Shown here one piece after another: positions 1-8,131 of a stretch of DNA of 13,961 nt. The DNA comes from a bacterium (GTDB taxonomy: Bacteria; Margulisbacteria; Marinamargulisbacteria; SXXA01): NCBI GenBank assembly GCA_018402095.1, contig JAGYJO010000025.1, forward strand, positions 1 to 13,961, in the 5' to 3' direction. Made by a program: the position numbers and the translations under genes. The notes beneath the pieces were generated by a model. It saw only the letters and a list, made by a program, of their open reading frames with translations. It searched no databases and was not told the DNA's origin. Each line of letters opens with the position of its first letter. The stretch's first letter is position 1.

Positions 1-165
1 GACTTCGACAAAAACCAGCCCATCATCCCCAGTACGCGCAATAATATCAATTTCGCCATAGCGACAATGATAATTTTTCTCGAGAATCTGCCAACCCAAT
101 TCCTGTAAATAAGACCCAACAATCGCTTCACCAGCAGCCCCTATTGTCGCAGCGTCAGAAGACAT
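1..165 (-). CDS. yraN: YraN/UPF0102 family protein, N-terminal part (cut by window edge)
   Basis: Only the first 55 codons are in the window; the gene runs off the left edge. The translation begins MSSDAATIGAAGEAIVGSYL and contains YGEIDIIAR followed by LVFVEV. This is the GEIDLIA...FVEVK signature of the YraN (UPF0102) family, a restriction-endonuclease-like fold whose role is poorly defined. The acidic residues of the EID and EV motifs match the fold's metal-binding positions. The ATG lies two bases after the rnhB stop codon, so the two genes are almost certainly co-transcribed and translationally coupled; rnhB-yraN adjacency is common in bacteria. No frameshift is visible in the visible part. 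Confidence 0.85.
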   Translation of the reverse strand, partial: MSSDAATIGAAGEAIVGSYLQELGWQILEKNYHCRYGEIDIIARTGDDGLVFVEV

Positions 166-167
166 AC

Positions 168-737
168 CTACACAAGTCGACAGGGAGCAAACGTTAAGCG
201 ATGACAGGCAGACGGCCCATGGACTTGAAGTGCTTGGCGATGGACGAGGGTACCATACCCTTTATGTTGCAAAAAACCATACGCAGAAAATTTGGCATCC
301 AAAGCTGTCATAATACGATCCCGCGTCACTTTCGCAACAATAGAGGCCGCAGAAATACTCGGCACCAATTTATCGCCTTGTACAAGTGCTGTAGCACGAC
401 TTTTCAAGTGTTTAGGAACACGATTACCATCGATGATGATAGAAACGGGCAAGAGCTGTGTTGGCAATTGAGAAACAGCACGAGACATGGCCAACATTGT
501 CGCTTCTAAAATATTAATCCGATCAATCGTAGTCGCAGAACACATCCCTACACCAATCGAAAGCGCGTGAGACTGTATCCAGTCAAACATGAGCTCTCGT
601 TGAATGGCTGTCATTTTCTTAGAATCCCGAATCAAGGGATGAAAAGAAACACCTTCTGGAAACACAACGGCCGCAGCTACGACAGGACCCGCCAAAGCCC
701 CCCTACCCGCTTCATCGACACCTATACACTCACGCAA
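168..737 (-). CDS. rnhB: Ribonuclease HII
   Basis: Ribonuclease HII cleaves the RNA strand of RNA/DNA hybrids and starts removal of single ribonucleotides misincorporated in DNA. The 189-residue product has the N-terminal GVDEAGRG motif (Asp8, Glu9), then IIDGN (Asp103), GDKLVPSISAASIVAKVTRD (Asp122), and a late HKGYGT motif, which together give the family's catalytic acidic residues. Length is usual. The start appears to be TTG at 737-735, preceded by a short purine-rich AGGGG about six bases upstream; no ATG fits better. It is separated from fabF by a strong terminator at 778-814 and so is probably transcribed mainly from its own promoter, together with yraN downstream. The gene is intact. 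Confidence 0.93.
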   Translation of the reverse strand: MRECIGVDEAGRGALAGPVVAAAVVFPEGVSFHPLIRDSKKMTAIQRELMFDWIQSHALSIGVGMCSATTIDRINILEATMLAMSRAVSQLPTQLLPVSIIIDGNRVPKHLKSRATALVQGDKLVPSISAASIVAKVTRDRIMTALDAKFSAYGFLQHKGYGTLVHRQALQVHGPSACHRLTFAPCRLV

Positions 738-770
738 TGAGAACCCCTAAATAGTAGTTGGCAAAACCAA

Positions 771-814
771 GAAAAAAAAAGAGCTTAAAAGGAATTGTCC
801 CTTTTAAGCTCTTT
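771..814 (-). terminator. Rho-independent terminator downstream of fabF
   Basis: A perfect 15-bp inverted repeat (arms 778-792 and 800-814) encloses a 7-base loop. Read on the minus strand, the hairpin is followed directly by a run of T residues (771-780). It begins about 30 bases past the fabF stop codon and ends the fatty-acid transcription unit before rnhB. The plus-strand side lacks a strong T-run, so the main direction is minus. Confidence 0.9.
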
Positions 815-844
815 CGAAAAATCACAATTAAAAACAAGCCGTGT

Positions 845-2088
845 CTAAGGTTTGTACTTCCCAAAGGCAACAACCGCATTGTGTCCACCAAATCCAAAAG
901 AATTGGAAATAGCCACATTCACGTCCCGTTTTACAGGCGTATTAGGGGTATAATTCAAATCACAATTAGGGTCTGGATTTTCTAAGTTCATCGTTGGCGG
1001 AATAATACCGTCACGAATAGCCAAAGCACATACGATGGCTTCCAATGCACCCGCCGCACCCAAAAGATGGCCGGTCATCGACTTTGTCGAACTAATCGCA
1101 ATGTCATAGGCTCTGTCACCAAAAACAGTTTTGATAGCTTCTGTTTCGTTTTTATCATTGAGTTCAGTCGATGTACCATGCGCATTGATATAGTCTACGT
1201 CATCGATCGTCAGACCAGCCGTACGAAGAGCCATCTTTATCGCACGGGTAGCACCCTGCCTTCTACAACACCAAGTGCAGTAATGTGATAGGCATCGCCA
1301 GGCTACCAAAGCCCAACATTTCTGCATAAATTTTAGCACCCCGAGCCTGTCTATGTGACAATTCTTCAGAGAGTATCAAAATGCCGAACCCTCACCCATC
1401 ACGAAACCTTCGCGCTCCGCATCAAGGTCTTGATGCGTGTAAAAAGGATCATCATTACGTGTAAGAAAGTGATCTCGCCCGCACAAAAGCTATAATCCCA
1501 ACGGGGTGTACACGCTTCTGAGCCACCCGCAATCATAGCCACAGCATCCCCAGATTGAATCAAACGAAAAGCATTACCCATAGAGTGAGCAGAGGAAGCA
1601 CATGCCGTAACCGAACAAGAATTTGGCCCTTTGGCGCCCAATTTAATCGCCACCTGACCAGCCGCCATATCTGTAATCATCATCGGCACTGTAAAGGGAC
1701 TTACTTTCGCAGGTCCCTTTTCAAGCAAAGTTCGCGTTGCATCTTCCAAAATTTCAATGCCACCGATGCCCGATCCAATTTCAACACCAATCAAATCAGC
1801 TTCTTTGGAAATATCCAAACCAGAATCTTTGACCGCTTCATAGGCAGCAGCAACAGCCAACAAAATAAAGCGGGATGTACGCCGAATTTCTTTTTTATCA
1901 AAAAATGCGCTTGGATCAAAATCTGATATAGACGCGGCAATACGTGTACTAAAAGCAGACGCATCAAAATGAGTCACGGGAGAAACGCCTGACTTACCAG
2001 CCAACAGCCCTTCCCATAAGGCATCAACAGTCTGACCCACAGGATTAACAGTACCCATTCCTGTAATAACCACTCGTTTTTTAGACAA
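845..2088 (-). pseudogene. fabF: 3-oxoacyl-[ACP] synthase II (FabF), frame broken by a cluster of small indels
   Basis: FabF (KAS II) elongates acyl-ACP with malonyl-ACP. The N-terminal part (to about 1510) has RVVITGMGTVNPVG and the active-site cysteine in TACASS. The C-terminal part (from about 1260) has NAHGTSTELND and KSMTGHLLGAAGA with the two catalytic histidines, and ends in NSFGFGGHNA. Between them the frame moves about five times: an extra C in the C4 run near 1503-1506, an extra T near 1464, a missing base near 1380, an indel near 1300 and a missing base near 1257-1262. Joining frames gives continuous FabF sequence (for example RSLS, TRNDDPFYTHQDLDAERE, GFVMGEGSA), so no protein is lost. 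The start is taken as TTG at 2088 because AAGGAG lies six bases upstream; an upstream ATG at 2139 has no such site and adds residues the family lacks. Either local sequence error or a very recent pseudogene. Confidence 0.85.
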
Positions 2089-2184
2089 AACTCTCTCCTT
2101 TATCACATAACCACGATAGCCTGTTGCAAAATATCTCAATCAACAACCGATCCAATACATTTTGCAACAGGCCCATAAAACACA

Positions 2185-2219
2185 TCAAAAAGGGATACAC
2201 CTGGTGTATCCCTTTTTGA
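2185..2219 (-). terminator. Terminator-like perfect hairpin between acpP and fabF
   Basis: Two perfectly complementary 17-base arms (2185-2201 and 2203-2219) flank a single central base. The outer ends of the arms are A5/T5 runs, so on the minus strand the hairpin ends in TTTTTGA. It lies about 30 bases beyond the acpP stop and about 100 bases before the fabF start. Transcription from acpP would have to pass it to reach fabF, so it may act as a partial terminator or as an RNA 3'-end stabiliser that keeps acpP message above fabF. Confidence 0.8.
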
Positions 2220-2248
2220 AAACGATACCCCCTTGTTGGCAAAAGGAC

Positions 2249-2497
2249 CTATTTTAAATGATTTAAAATATAATCCACAGTCTTACCCACTGTGGTCAAC
2301 TTTTCTGCATCTTCATCTGCGATCTCAGTATCGAACTCGTCTTCCAATGCCATGACCAATTCAACGGTATCCAAAGAATCCGCACCCAAATCATCTGTGA
2401 AAGATGCTTCGATGGTTACTTCATCTTCAGAAACCCCCAATTGCTCAACAATAACGGACTTAACCTTTTGATATACTTCTTCTTTTGACAGTGCCAT
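2249..2497 (-). CDS. acpP: Acyl carrier protein
   Basis: This 82-residue acidic protein carries growing acyl chains as thioesters on a 4'-phosphopantetheine arm. The attachment site is Ser41 in the motif GADSLDTVELV. Length, the MALSKEEVYQKV start and the acidic C-terminal helices are typical. The ATG has an excellent ribosome binding site, AGGAGG, whose first bases overlap the fabG stop codon fifteen bases upstream; this is the strongest site seen in the block and fits the high level at which ACP is made. The gene is followed by a perfect hairpin (2185-2219). It is intact although its neighbour fabF is not. Confidence 0.97.
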   Translation of the reverse strand: MALSKEEVYQKVKSVIVEQLGVSEDEVTIEASFTDDLGADSLDTVELVMALEDEFDTEIADEDAEKLTTVGKTVDYILNHLK

Positions 2498-2512
2498 AGT
2501 GATATAGCCTCC

Positions 2513-3259
2513 TTACATTGACATGCCGCCGTCTACTGCTAACACCTGACCGGTAACATATGCTGCCGATTCAGATGATAAAAAGAGGACTGCCCCAGCG
2601 ATATCAGCGACATCACCAAGACGTTTTAGCGGAGTTTGGCTCATTATATTATCAAGGTAATCCTTAGGTAAAGCATCTATCATCTCAGTTTGTATAAAAC
2701 CGGGTGCAACGACATTACATGTGACCCCTTTTGAACCATATTCTTTGGCAATCGTTTTGCTAAATCCAACCAGTCCAGCTTTTGACGCAGCATAGTTCGC
2801 TTGACCTTGATTTCCCATCAAACCAGAGACAGATGAAATATTAATGATACGCCCAGACCTCTGCTTCATCATCGATCGGATCACCGCACGGGTAGTGTAA
2901 AAAACAGAATCCAAATTGGTACGCAAAACATCGGTCCATTCATCATCAGACATCCGAATAAGCAAATTATCGCGTGTAATCCCGGCATTATTCACCAAAA
3001 CATCTACACGACCATACTTTGCTAAAACAGCTTTAAACGCATCATTAACCGCATCTGCGGAGGATACATTCACAGCCTGTCCTGACGACGCTATCCCGTA
3101 TGTTGTCCGTAAAGTTTCAGCAACAGCATCACAAGCATCTTGTTTTGTACCACAAACCACCACCGTTGCTTTTTCAGCAGCAAAAGAGTGTGCAATACCC
3201 AATCCTATTCCACGGGTTGATCCCGTGATAACCACAATTTTATTCTCAAATTTTGACAT
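2513..3259 (-). CDS. fabG: 3-oxoacyl-[ACP] reductase
   Basis: FabG is the NADPH-dependent short-chain dehydrogenase that reduces 3-oxoacyl-ACP in each elongation cycle. The 248-residue product shows the cofactor loop GSTRGIGLGIA near the N-terminus, the NNAG motif, the catalytic Ser of NISSVSG and the YxxxK pair in NYAASKAG, and ends in VDGGMSM as FabG proteins do. Start ATG at 3259 has GGAG six bases upstream. A 106-base gap separates it from fabD; it holds a short palindrome (6-bp arms) but no clear terminator or promoter. acpP follows after fifteen bases. The frame is fully open. Confidence 0.96.
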   Translation of the reverse strand: MSKFENKIVVITGSTRGIGLGIAHSFAAEKATVVVCGTKQDACDAVAETLRTTYGIASSGQAVNVSSADAVNDAFKAVLAKYGRVDVLVNNAGITRDNLLIRMSDDEWTDVLRTNLDSVFYTTRAVIRSMMKQRSGRIINISSVSGLMGNQGQANYAASKAGLVGFSKTIAKEYGSKGVTCNVVAPGFIQTEMIDALPKDYLDNIMSQTPLKRLGDVADIAGAVLFLSSESAAYVTGQVLAVDGGMSM

Positions 3260-3365
3260 ACGTTACTCCATGCATAAAAAGAAAGACACCCAAATGAGCG
3301 CCTTTCAACAATCACAACAGACTAAGAGCCGCTCTTGAAAAAATAGTTCAAAGGCAGCTATAACT

Positions 3366-4277
3366 TTATCCAAAAACAGATTGCATCTGTGCCAAATCAA
3401 CAATACCTACCACAGGGACGTCTGACTGGGTTTTCTGACCAAGCCCCTGAAGAACTTTGCCTGGACCAACCTCTAACAATCACATCGACTTGAGACGCCA
3501 ATGCCGCCACTGTTTCTATCCAGCGAACACTAGACACAACCTGCAGCGGTAAATTGGCTTACAATATCATGATCTACTGTCGGTGTAGCCGTACGATTCA
3601 AGACAATTGGAAAAGCAGCTTCCCGGCACATCAAAGGTATCCATATGTACTTTCAAAAGCAGTACCAGCCTCCGCCGTCATCGGCCAAATGAAACGCCCC
3701 ACTCACGGGCAAAGGGAATGACTTTTCCACCAGCCGCTTTCAGTGCATCACAAGCATCTTGCAAGACAGGTCTACGTCCAGACACCACAATCTGACTCGG
3801 ACAATTGTAATTGGCAATCACCACAGGCGCAGACACATAAGGCGCCAAGCAGCCTCTATCTCTGGAACACCCAAGCCCATAATAGCGCCCACCCACTTAA
3901 TTACCATGCAGACATCTGAGCAGCCACCAACCTTCTCTGACTTGAATGAACCAAAGCCTCTTTGAAAGACAATACACCAGCAACGTAATACGCTGTGATT
4001 TCTCCCAAGCTATGCCCGCAGCGATAGTCTGACTGTACCAAACGGCGAATCTGTGTCCACAAAGCTGCCGCTATCAGGAAAATCGCTGGCTGTGCATTTT
4101 CCGTAAGGGTCAATACATCGGCAGGCCCATCCAAACACAAAGCCGCCATATCCTTTACCCAAAATAATCTAAACGCCCATGTAAACAAAGAGATTGCACT
4201 TCTGGAATAGCCAAAGATCTGCGCCCATGCCCGCTTTTTGTGAACGCCTTCTGGAAATACAAATGCATATTTTTCAT
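3366..4277 (-). pseudogene. fabD: Malonyl-CoA:ACP transacylase (FabD), heavily frameshifted
   Basis: FabD loads malonate from CoA onto ACP. No single frame spans the gene, but pieces in all three minus frames line up in the family's order: YAFVFP at the N-terminus, LTLTENAQPAI, the nucleophile motif GHSLGEITAYY (Ser), GAIMGLGVPEIEAAW, NCPSQIVVSG, the catalytic His in PVSGAFH, and a C-terminal end with GPGKVLQGLGQKTQSDVPVVGIVDL. I count at least ten indels over about 900 bases, beginning with a missing A in the A-run right after the ATG (4270-4274). That ATG follows a strong GGGGAGG site. The stop TAA (3366-3368) is assigned by the natural end of the last segment. The region between the intact fabG and the intact 5' half of fabH is the worst stretch of the window. 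Both catalytic residues survive, which suggests the damage is very young or is sequence error. Confidence 0.8.
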
Positions 4278-5267
4278 AAACCAACCTCCCCAGCGAATTA
4301 AATTCACAGCCCACGTAAAGCCAGCCCCAAAGCCAGCCAACGCGATTAAATCACCCTCTTTAATCAAACCTTCCACCCCTGCGCTTCACAAAGTGCCATA
4401 GGAATAGACGCAGCCGACGTATTGCCATATTTATGCAAATTGGTAAAACACTGTGATTCAGTGAGTCCATTTTTCGCGCACATAATCCACAATACGCAAA
4501 TTGGCCAGTGTGGAACAAACAAAGACAAATCATCTGCTGTTTTCCAGCCTGCAGGGCTGTCTGTAACGCATCTACAACCGCTGTCACAGCAACCTTAAAA
4601 ACAGCACGGCCTTCCATATTGCATAGACTGCACCTGCATCCAAGCCTCTTGGGTAAATGGTTGACGAGATCCCCCCACCTTTAATATTCAAAATACCAGA
4701 ATGACTACCATCTGCGTACAAACGACTATATAAAACACCATAGCCGGACTGCACAGGTTTCAAAACTGCAGCACCAGCACCATCGCCAAAAAGCACGCAA
4801 ATACTACGGTCATTCCAATCCACATATTTAGACAAACAGTCTGCGCCCACGACCAAAACACACTTGGCCATACCAGACGCAATGTATTGAGTTGCAGTTG
4901 TCATAGCCACATTAAAGCCAGAACAAGCAGCAGCAACATCAAAAGAGCCAATCGTATTGGCACCCAAACGGTTTTGCAATAAACAGGCAACAGAGGGAAA
5001 CCCTAAGTAATCCGAAGAAGTGGTTCCAACAATAATCAAATCAAGATCTTCAGCCGACACATTGGCTGCCGCCATAGCCTGACATGCGGCCTTATACGCC
5101 AAGTCAGACGTCGCTTCATCGGCACTTGCCAGGTAGCGGGATCCAATACCGGTACGGGTGCGAATCCATTCATCAGAAGTATCTAAGCCTCTAGCCACCA
5201 AATCGTCATTGGTTACCAAAGATTCAGGAAGCCCTTTACCAAGCCCCCATATGCCGACACCAAACAT
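4274..5267 (-). pseudogene. fabH: 3-oxoacyl-[ACP] synthase III (FabH), 3' part frameshifted
   Basis: FabH starts fatty-acid synthesis by condensing acetyl-CoA with malonyl-ACP. The first 215 or so codons are open and carry RTGIGSRYLA and the active-site cysteine in AAACSGFN. From about 4622 the frame changes at about 4622, 4541, 4507, 4467 and 4378, and probably near 4285. Joined frames give MEGRAVFKVAV, a disturbed HQAN-like site (CAC followed by TGGCCAAT, about one base short of HQAN), NLRIVDYVREKM, HKYGNTSAASIPMAL (catalytic Asn) and EGDLIALAGFGAGFTWAVNLIRW. The end is inferred: with one more G in the run near 4285, the stop would be TGA at 4276-4274, overlapping the fabD start as ATGA. 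The ATG at 5267 shares its A with the plsX stop (TGATG), so translation is coupled to plsX. Confidence 0.82.
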
Positions 5268-6256
5268 CAGGAAAGCGCCGAGTCCATCTTTTCGATCAAC
5301 TGACCATTGACTGACTGATACGCACGCAGCAAAGCATTTTTAATCGCATACGCATGTGATTTTCCGTGAGCAATGACAGAAATGCCATTCACACCCAACA
5401 ATGGCGCACCACCATATTCACTGTAGTCATAGCGCTGATAAAAAGATTTGATAGCAGGCTTGAGTAGCCACGCGCCAATCATAGACCGAAGAGAGGCTTT
5501 TGATTCGGTACGAAAAAAATCAAAGAAAAGACTGGCAACACCTTCTCCAAATTTAAGCAAATTATTACCGACGAAACCATCACACACGACAACGTCTGCA
5601 ACACCTTCAAATATATGGCGACCTTCAACGTTACCCACAAAAGTATACTGAGAACCAATAGCAGACATCAAACCAAACGTTTCCTGCTCCACCACACCGC
5701 CCTTTTCGGGTTCTTCACCAATATTCAACAACCCTACACGCGGGGTTTGCACACCAAGTACAGCACGAGAAAAAGCCGTTCCTAATAAAGAGAAGTCGAA
5801 TAAATGATGTGGTTTACTATCCACACTGGCACCCATATCCAACATCACAACAGGACCTTGCTTCGAAGACAATACTGTAGCGATAGCAGGGCGTTCTATC
5901 CGAGGATGTCGGCCCAAGATAAGCGTAGAAAATGCCATAACAGCACCTGTACTACCAGCAGACATAAAGGCATCTGCACGTCCGTTTTTAACAGCATCTA
6001 GCCCTTTATAGATAGGCGAGTTTTTCTTGGTACGAAAAGCTCTCGTGGGCGCCTCACCCATGCCAATGATATCTGGCGCATCAATAGGCTCTATACGCGA
6101 TTCAAACTTAGCAGGTATCAAAGGTAAAAGCTGGTCCAATGGACCAAAAACTTGAACTCTTGCATCAGGGTGTGCCTCTAAAAAAAGACTAACCCCGCTG
6201 AGAATCTCAGCGGGGCCATGATCGCCACCCATCGCATCTACCGCGATGCAAACCAA
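5267..6256 (-). CDS. plsX: Phosphate acyltransferase PlsX
   Basis: PlsX converts acyl-ACP to acyl-phosphate, the acyl donor for PlsY at the first step of phospholipid synthesis. The 329-residue product begins VCIAVDAMGGDHGPAEILSG, the family's N-terminal signature, and is full length, with GSTGAVMAFS and CDGFVGNNLLK as further conserved blocks. The start is TTG at 6256-6254, two bases after the rpmF stop, with AAGGAAG seven bases upstream, inside the end of rpmF. The stop overlaps the fabH start by one base. rpmF-plsX-fabH is a very common bacterial arrangement linking lipid synthesis with ribosome supply. The gene is intact, in contrast to fabH and fabD downstream. Confidence 0.96.
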   Translation of the reverse strand: MVCIAVDAMGGDHGPAEILSGVSLFLEAHPDARVQVFGPLDQLLPLIPAKFESRIEPIDAPDIIGMGEAPTRAFRTKKNSPIYKGLDAVKNGRADAFMSAGSTGAVMAFSTLILGRHPRIERPAIATVLSSKQGPVVMLDMGASVDSKPHHLFDFSLLGTAFSRAVLGVQTPRVGLLNIGEEPEKGGVVEQETFGLMSAIGSQYTFVGNVEGRHIFEGVADVVVCDGFVGNNLLKFGEGVASLFFDFFRTESKASLRSMIGAWLLKPAIKSFYQRYDYSEYGGAPLLGVNGISVIAHGKSHAYAIKNALLRAYQSVNGQLIEKMDSALS

Positions 6257-6258
6257 TG

Positions 6259-6456
6259 TTATACTTCCTTATGTTCTACTGTCGTAGGAATTAGGATCTG
6301 ACGTCCACGGTATGTACCACAAGAGGCACAGACAAAATGAGGACGTCCCGGAGCTGCACATGCAGGGCATGGACGCAAAGCAACTGGCGTGATTTTCCAT
6401 CTTGCACTTTTCATGCGTTTCTTGGACTTGGATCGACGTTTCTTAGGAACTGGCAT
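6259..6456 (-). CDS. rpmF: 50S ribosomal protein L32
   Basis: A 65-residue basic protein of the large ribosomal subunit. It starts MPVPKKRRSKSKKRMKSARW, the classic L32 head, and has two CxxC pairs (Cys30/Cys33 and Cys43/Cys46) that should form the zinc ribbon present in the Zn-binding version of L32. The ATG is preceded by GAGGG at a normal distance. In many genomes the gene upstream of rpmF is the DUF177 gene yceD; here that position is taken by a terminator and glnA. The 5' leader holds two adjacent hairpins (6489-6520). Confidence 0.95.
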   Translation of the reverse strand: MPVPKKRRSKSKKRMKSARWKITPVALRPCPACAAPGRPHFVCASCGTYRGRQILIPTTVEHKEV

Positions 6457-6488
6457 ACTAAAACCCTCACTATTTAAAAAATAACACT

Positions 6489-6520
6489 ACCTGAAAGACA
6501 GGTCCAAGATTACAACTTGG
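6489..6520 (-). promoter_or_regulatory. Two tandem hairpins in the rpmF leader
   Basis: On the minus strand upstream of rpmF two small inverted repeats abut: CCAAG/CTTGG with a 7-base loop (6504-6520) and ACCTG/CAGGT with a 5-base loop (6489-6503). A short T-run follows about seven bases later and the rpmF ribosome binding site after that. The stems are only 5 bp, so this may be chance. Placed in the leader of a ribosomal protein/lipid operon, the pair could be a weak attenuator or a protein-binding site. Confidence 0.35.
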
Positions 6521-6563
6521 AGTTAGCTAGCGGCGTATAGAATAACGGCAAGACCTCAAAAAG

Positions 6564-6602
6564 TAAAACCCCGATTGGAAAACAGTCCAAGTCGGGGTTT
6601 TA
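6564..6602 (-). terminator. Symmetric terminator between glnA and rpmF
   Basis: Arms 6564-6574 and 6592-6602 are perfectly complementary (TAAAACCCCGA and its reverse complement). The stem continues inward with TTGGA/TCCAA (6575-6579 and 6586-6590), leaving one bulged G and a six-base loop. The hairpin starts about 32 bases after the glnA stop codon. Both sides have an A/T tail, so it can stop transcription in either direction, but the gene order calls for it on the minus strand after glnA. Confidence 0.9.
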
Positions 6603-6634
6603 CAGAGGGGATCTAAGCCCCTAAAACATACGGA

Positions 6635-8056
6635 TTAAACGTCGTAATACATGACAAATTCCCAAGGGTGCGGACGAAGGTCAATAGCCTTCACATCCTG
6701 CATTTTATGGTGAATCCATGTATCAATAACATCCTGAGTAAACACATCACCTTTCAGCAAAAAGGCATGATCTTTTGCCAAAGAGTGCAAGGCTTCCTGC
6801 AAAGACCCAGGCGTTGTCGGCACCTTTGCCAACTCTTCTGGCGGTAAGTCGTAAATATCTTTATCCAAAGGCTGACCCGGATCAATTTTATTAACAATAC
6901 CGTCAATAGCTGCCATCAAAATGGCAGAAAAAGCCAAATAAGGATTACAGGTTGGATCTGGACATCTAAACTCAAAACGACGGGCTTTTTCACTATGATG
7001 CGACATAGGGATACGAACAGCCGCACTACGGTTACGCCGTGAATAAGCTAAGTTTACAGGCGCTTCATAACCAGGAACCAAACGACGGTAACTATTGGTC
7101 GTAGGATTCGTAAAGGCCAACAAGGCCGCCGCATGCTTCAAAATACCACCAATGGCATACATAGCCGTCTCAGACATACCGGCATAGCCATTGCCCGCAA
7201 AAAGATTTTTATTGTCTTTCCAAATAGAAAGATGCACGTGCATCCCACTACCATTGTCACCCCAAATCGGTTTTGGCATAAATGTAGCTGTTTTACCGTG
7301 AACATATGCAACATTTTTCACAACATATTTATACTTCAAAAGGTTATCAGCCATTTCGACCAACGGGCCAAAACGCATACCAATTTCTGACTGCCCAGCC
7401 GTCGCGACTTCGTGATGTTGGGCTTCCATCTGAATACCCATATCTTCCAAAGTCAGCATCATTTCAGTACGAATATCTTGATGCTTGTCTGTAGGCGGCA
7501 CAGGGAAATAACCTTCTTTATTCCGAATTTTATACCCTTGATTTGGACCTTCTTCACGGCCCATATTCCAACGCGCTTCTTCAGAATCCAAATAGAAGAA
7601 ACCAGCACCTTGTGTTTGGTCAAAGCGCACATCATCAAAAATAAAGAACTCAGCCTCTGGACCCAAAAACGCAACGTCACCAACCCCTATAGCCTGCAAA
7701 TAAGCCTCGGCCTTACGCGCAATATTACGTGGATCTTTTGCATACTCTTGGTCCGTAGCCGGATCATAAACATCACAAATCAAAACAAGTGTTTGCTCTT
7801 CATAAAAAGGATCCAAGAAAGCTGTATGAGGAACAGGCTTCGCAACCATGTCAGATTCATTAATCGTCTGCCATCCACGCAAACTCGAACCATCAAAACC
7901 AATACCTTGCTCAAAAAAGGACAAATCCAAAGAAGTAGACGGTATAGAAACATGCTGCCATGTCCCTGTCAGGTCCATAAATCTCAAATCAATAACTCGG
8001 ATGCCTTCCTTTTCCACAAAGGAAATAACTTCCTGGGCAGACGTACACTTGATCAT
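6635..8056 (-). CDS. glnA: Glutamine synthetase type I
   Basis: GlnA makes glutamine from glutamate, ammonia and ATP and is the main entry of ammonia into metabolism. The 473-residue product carries the family's motifs in order: GFDGSS, GPEAEFF, HHEVATAGQSEIG, NGSGMHVH, NRSAAVRIP and EFRCPDP. The tyrosine in YDLPPEE corresponds to the site adenylylated in GSI-beta enzymes, so control by GlnE-type adenylylation is possible. The start is ATG at 8056 with GGAGAGGG upstream; a TTG six codons earlier falls inside that ribosome binding site and is rejected. A likely sigma-70 promoter lies at 8103-8131. The gene is divergent from a NifA-like activator, which suggests nitrogen control, and ends at a strong terminator. 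Confidence 0.97.
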   Translation of the reverse strand: MIKCTSAQEVISFVEKEGIRVIDLRFMDLTGTWQHVSIPSTSLDLSFFEQGIGFDGSSLRGWQTINESDMVAKPVPHTAFLDPFYEEQTLVLICDVYDPATDQEYAKDPRNIARKAEAYLQAIGVGDVAFLGPEAEFFIFDDVRFDQTQGAGFFYLDSEEARWNMGREEGPNQGYKIRNKEGYFPVPPTDKHQDIRTEMMLTLEDMGIQMEAQHHEVATAGQSEIGMRFGPLVEMADNLLKYKYVVKNVAYVHGKTATFMPKPIWGDNGSGMHVHLSIWKDNKNLFAGNGYAGMSETAMYAIGGILKHAAALLAFTNPTTNSYRRLVPGYEAPVNLAYSRRNRSAAVRIPMSHHSEKARRFEFRCPDPTCNPYLAFSAILMAAIDGIVNKIDPGQPLDKDIYDLPPEELAKVPTTPGSLQEALHSLAKDHAFLLKGDVFTQDVIDTWIHHKMQDVKAIDLRPHPWEFVMYYDV

Positions 8057-8102
8057 GGGGGAAACCCTCTCCAAAAAATATTACTAAGGCAAATCGAAAG
8101 CA

Positions 8103-8131
8103 ATTATAGAAGTGACAAAACGATTTTTCCA
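8103..8131 (-). promoter_or_regulatory. Predicted sigma-70 promoter of glnA
   Basis: On the minus strand a perfect TATAAT (-10, plus-strand 8103-8108) lies 17 bases from TGGAAA (-35, 8126-8131), which matches four of six consensus bases. The predicted start gives a leader of about 40 bases before the glnA ATG. Just upstream of the -35 lies a small inverted repeat, TAGTC-TAAAT-GACTA (8137-8151), which could be an operator. I did not find a convincing sigma-54 -24/-12 element for glnA. Confidence 0.55.

Noticed and set aside
758..985. Small plus-strand open frame over the fabF 3' end
   Set aside because: It reads through the terminator hairpin and the antisense of conserved FabF sequence, and has no recognisable product or ribosome binding site.
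3325..3345. Palindrome with AAGAGC/GCTCTT arms between fabD and fabG as a terminator
   Set aside because: Only six-base arms, one-base spacer and no T-run after it on the minus strand, so there is no support for termination.
4155..4376. Minus-strand open frame joining the FabH end to the FabD start as a fusion protein
   Set aside because: Its first part is FabH-like and its second part mixes FabD frames; it exists only because of the indels around 4270-4290.
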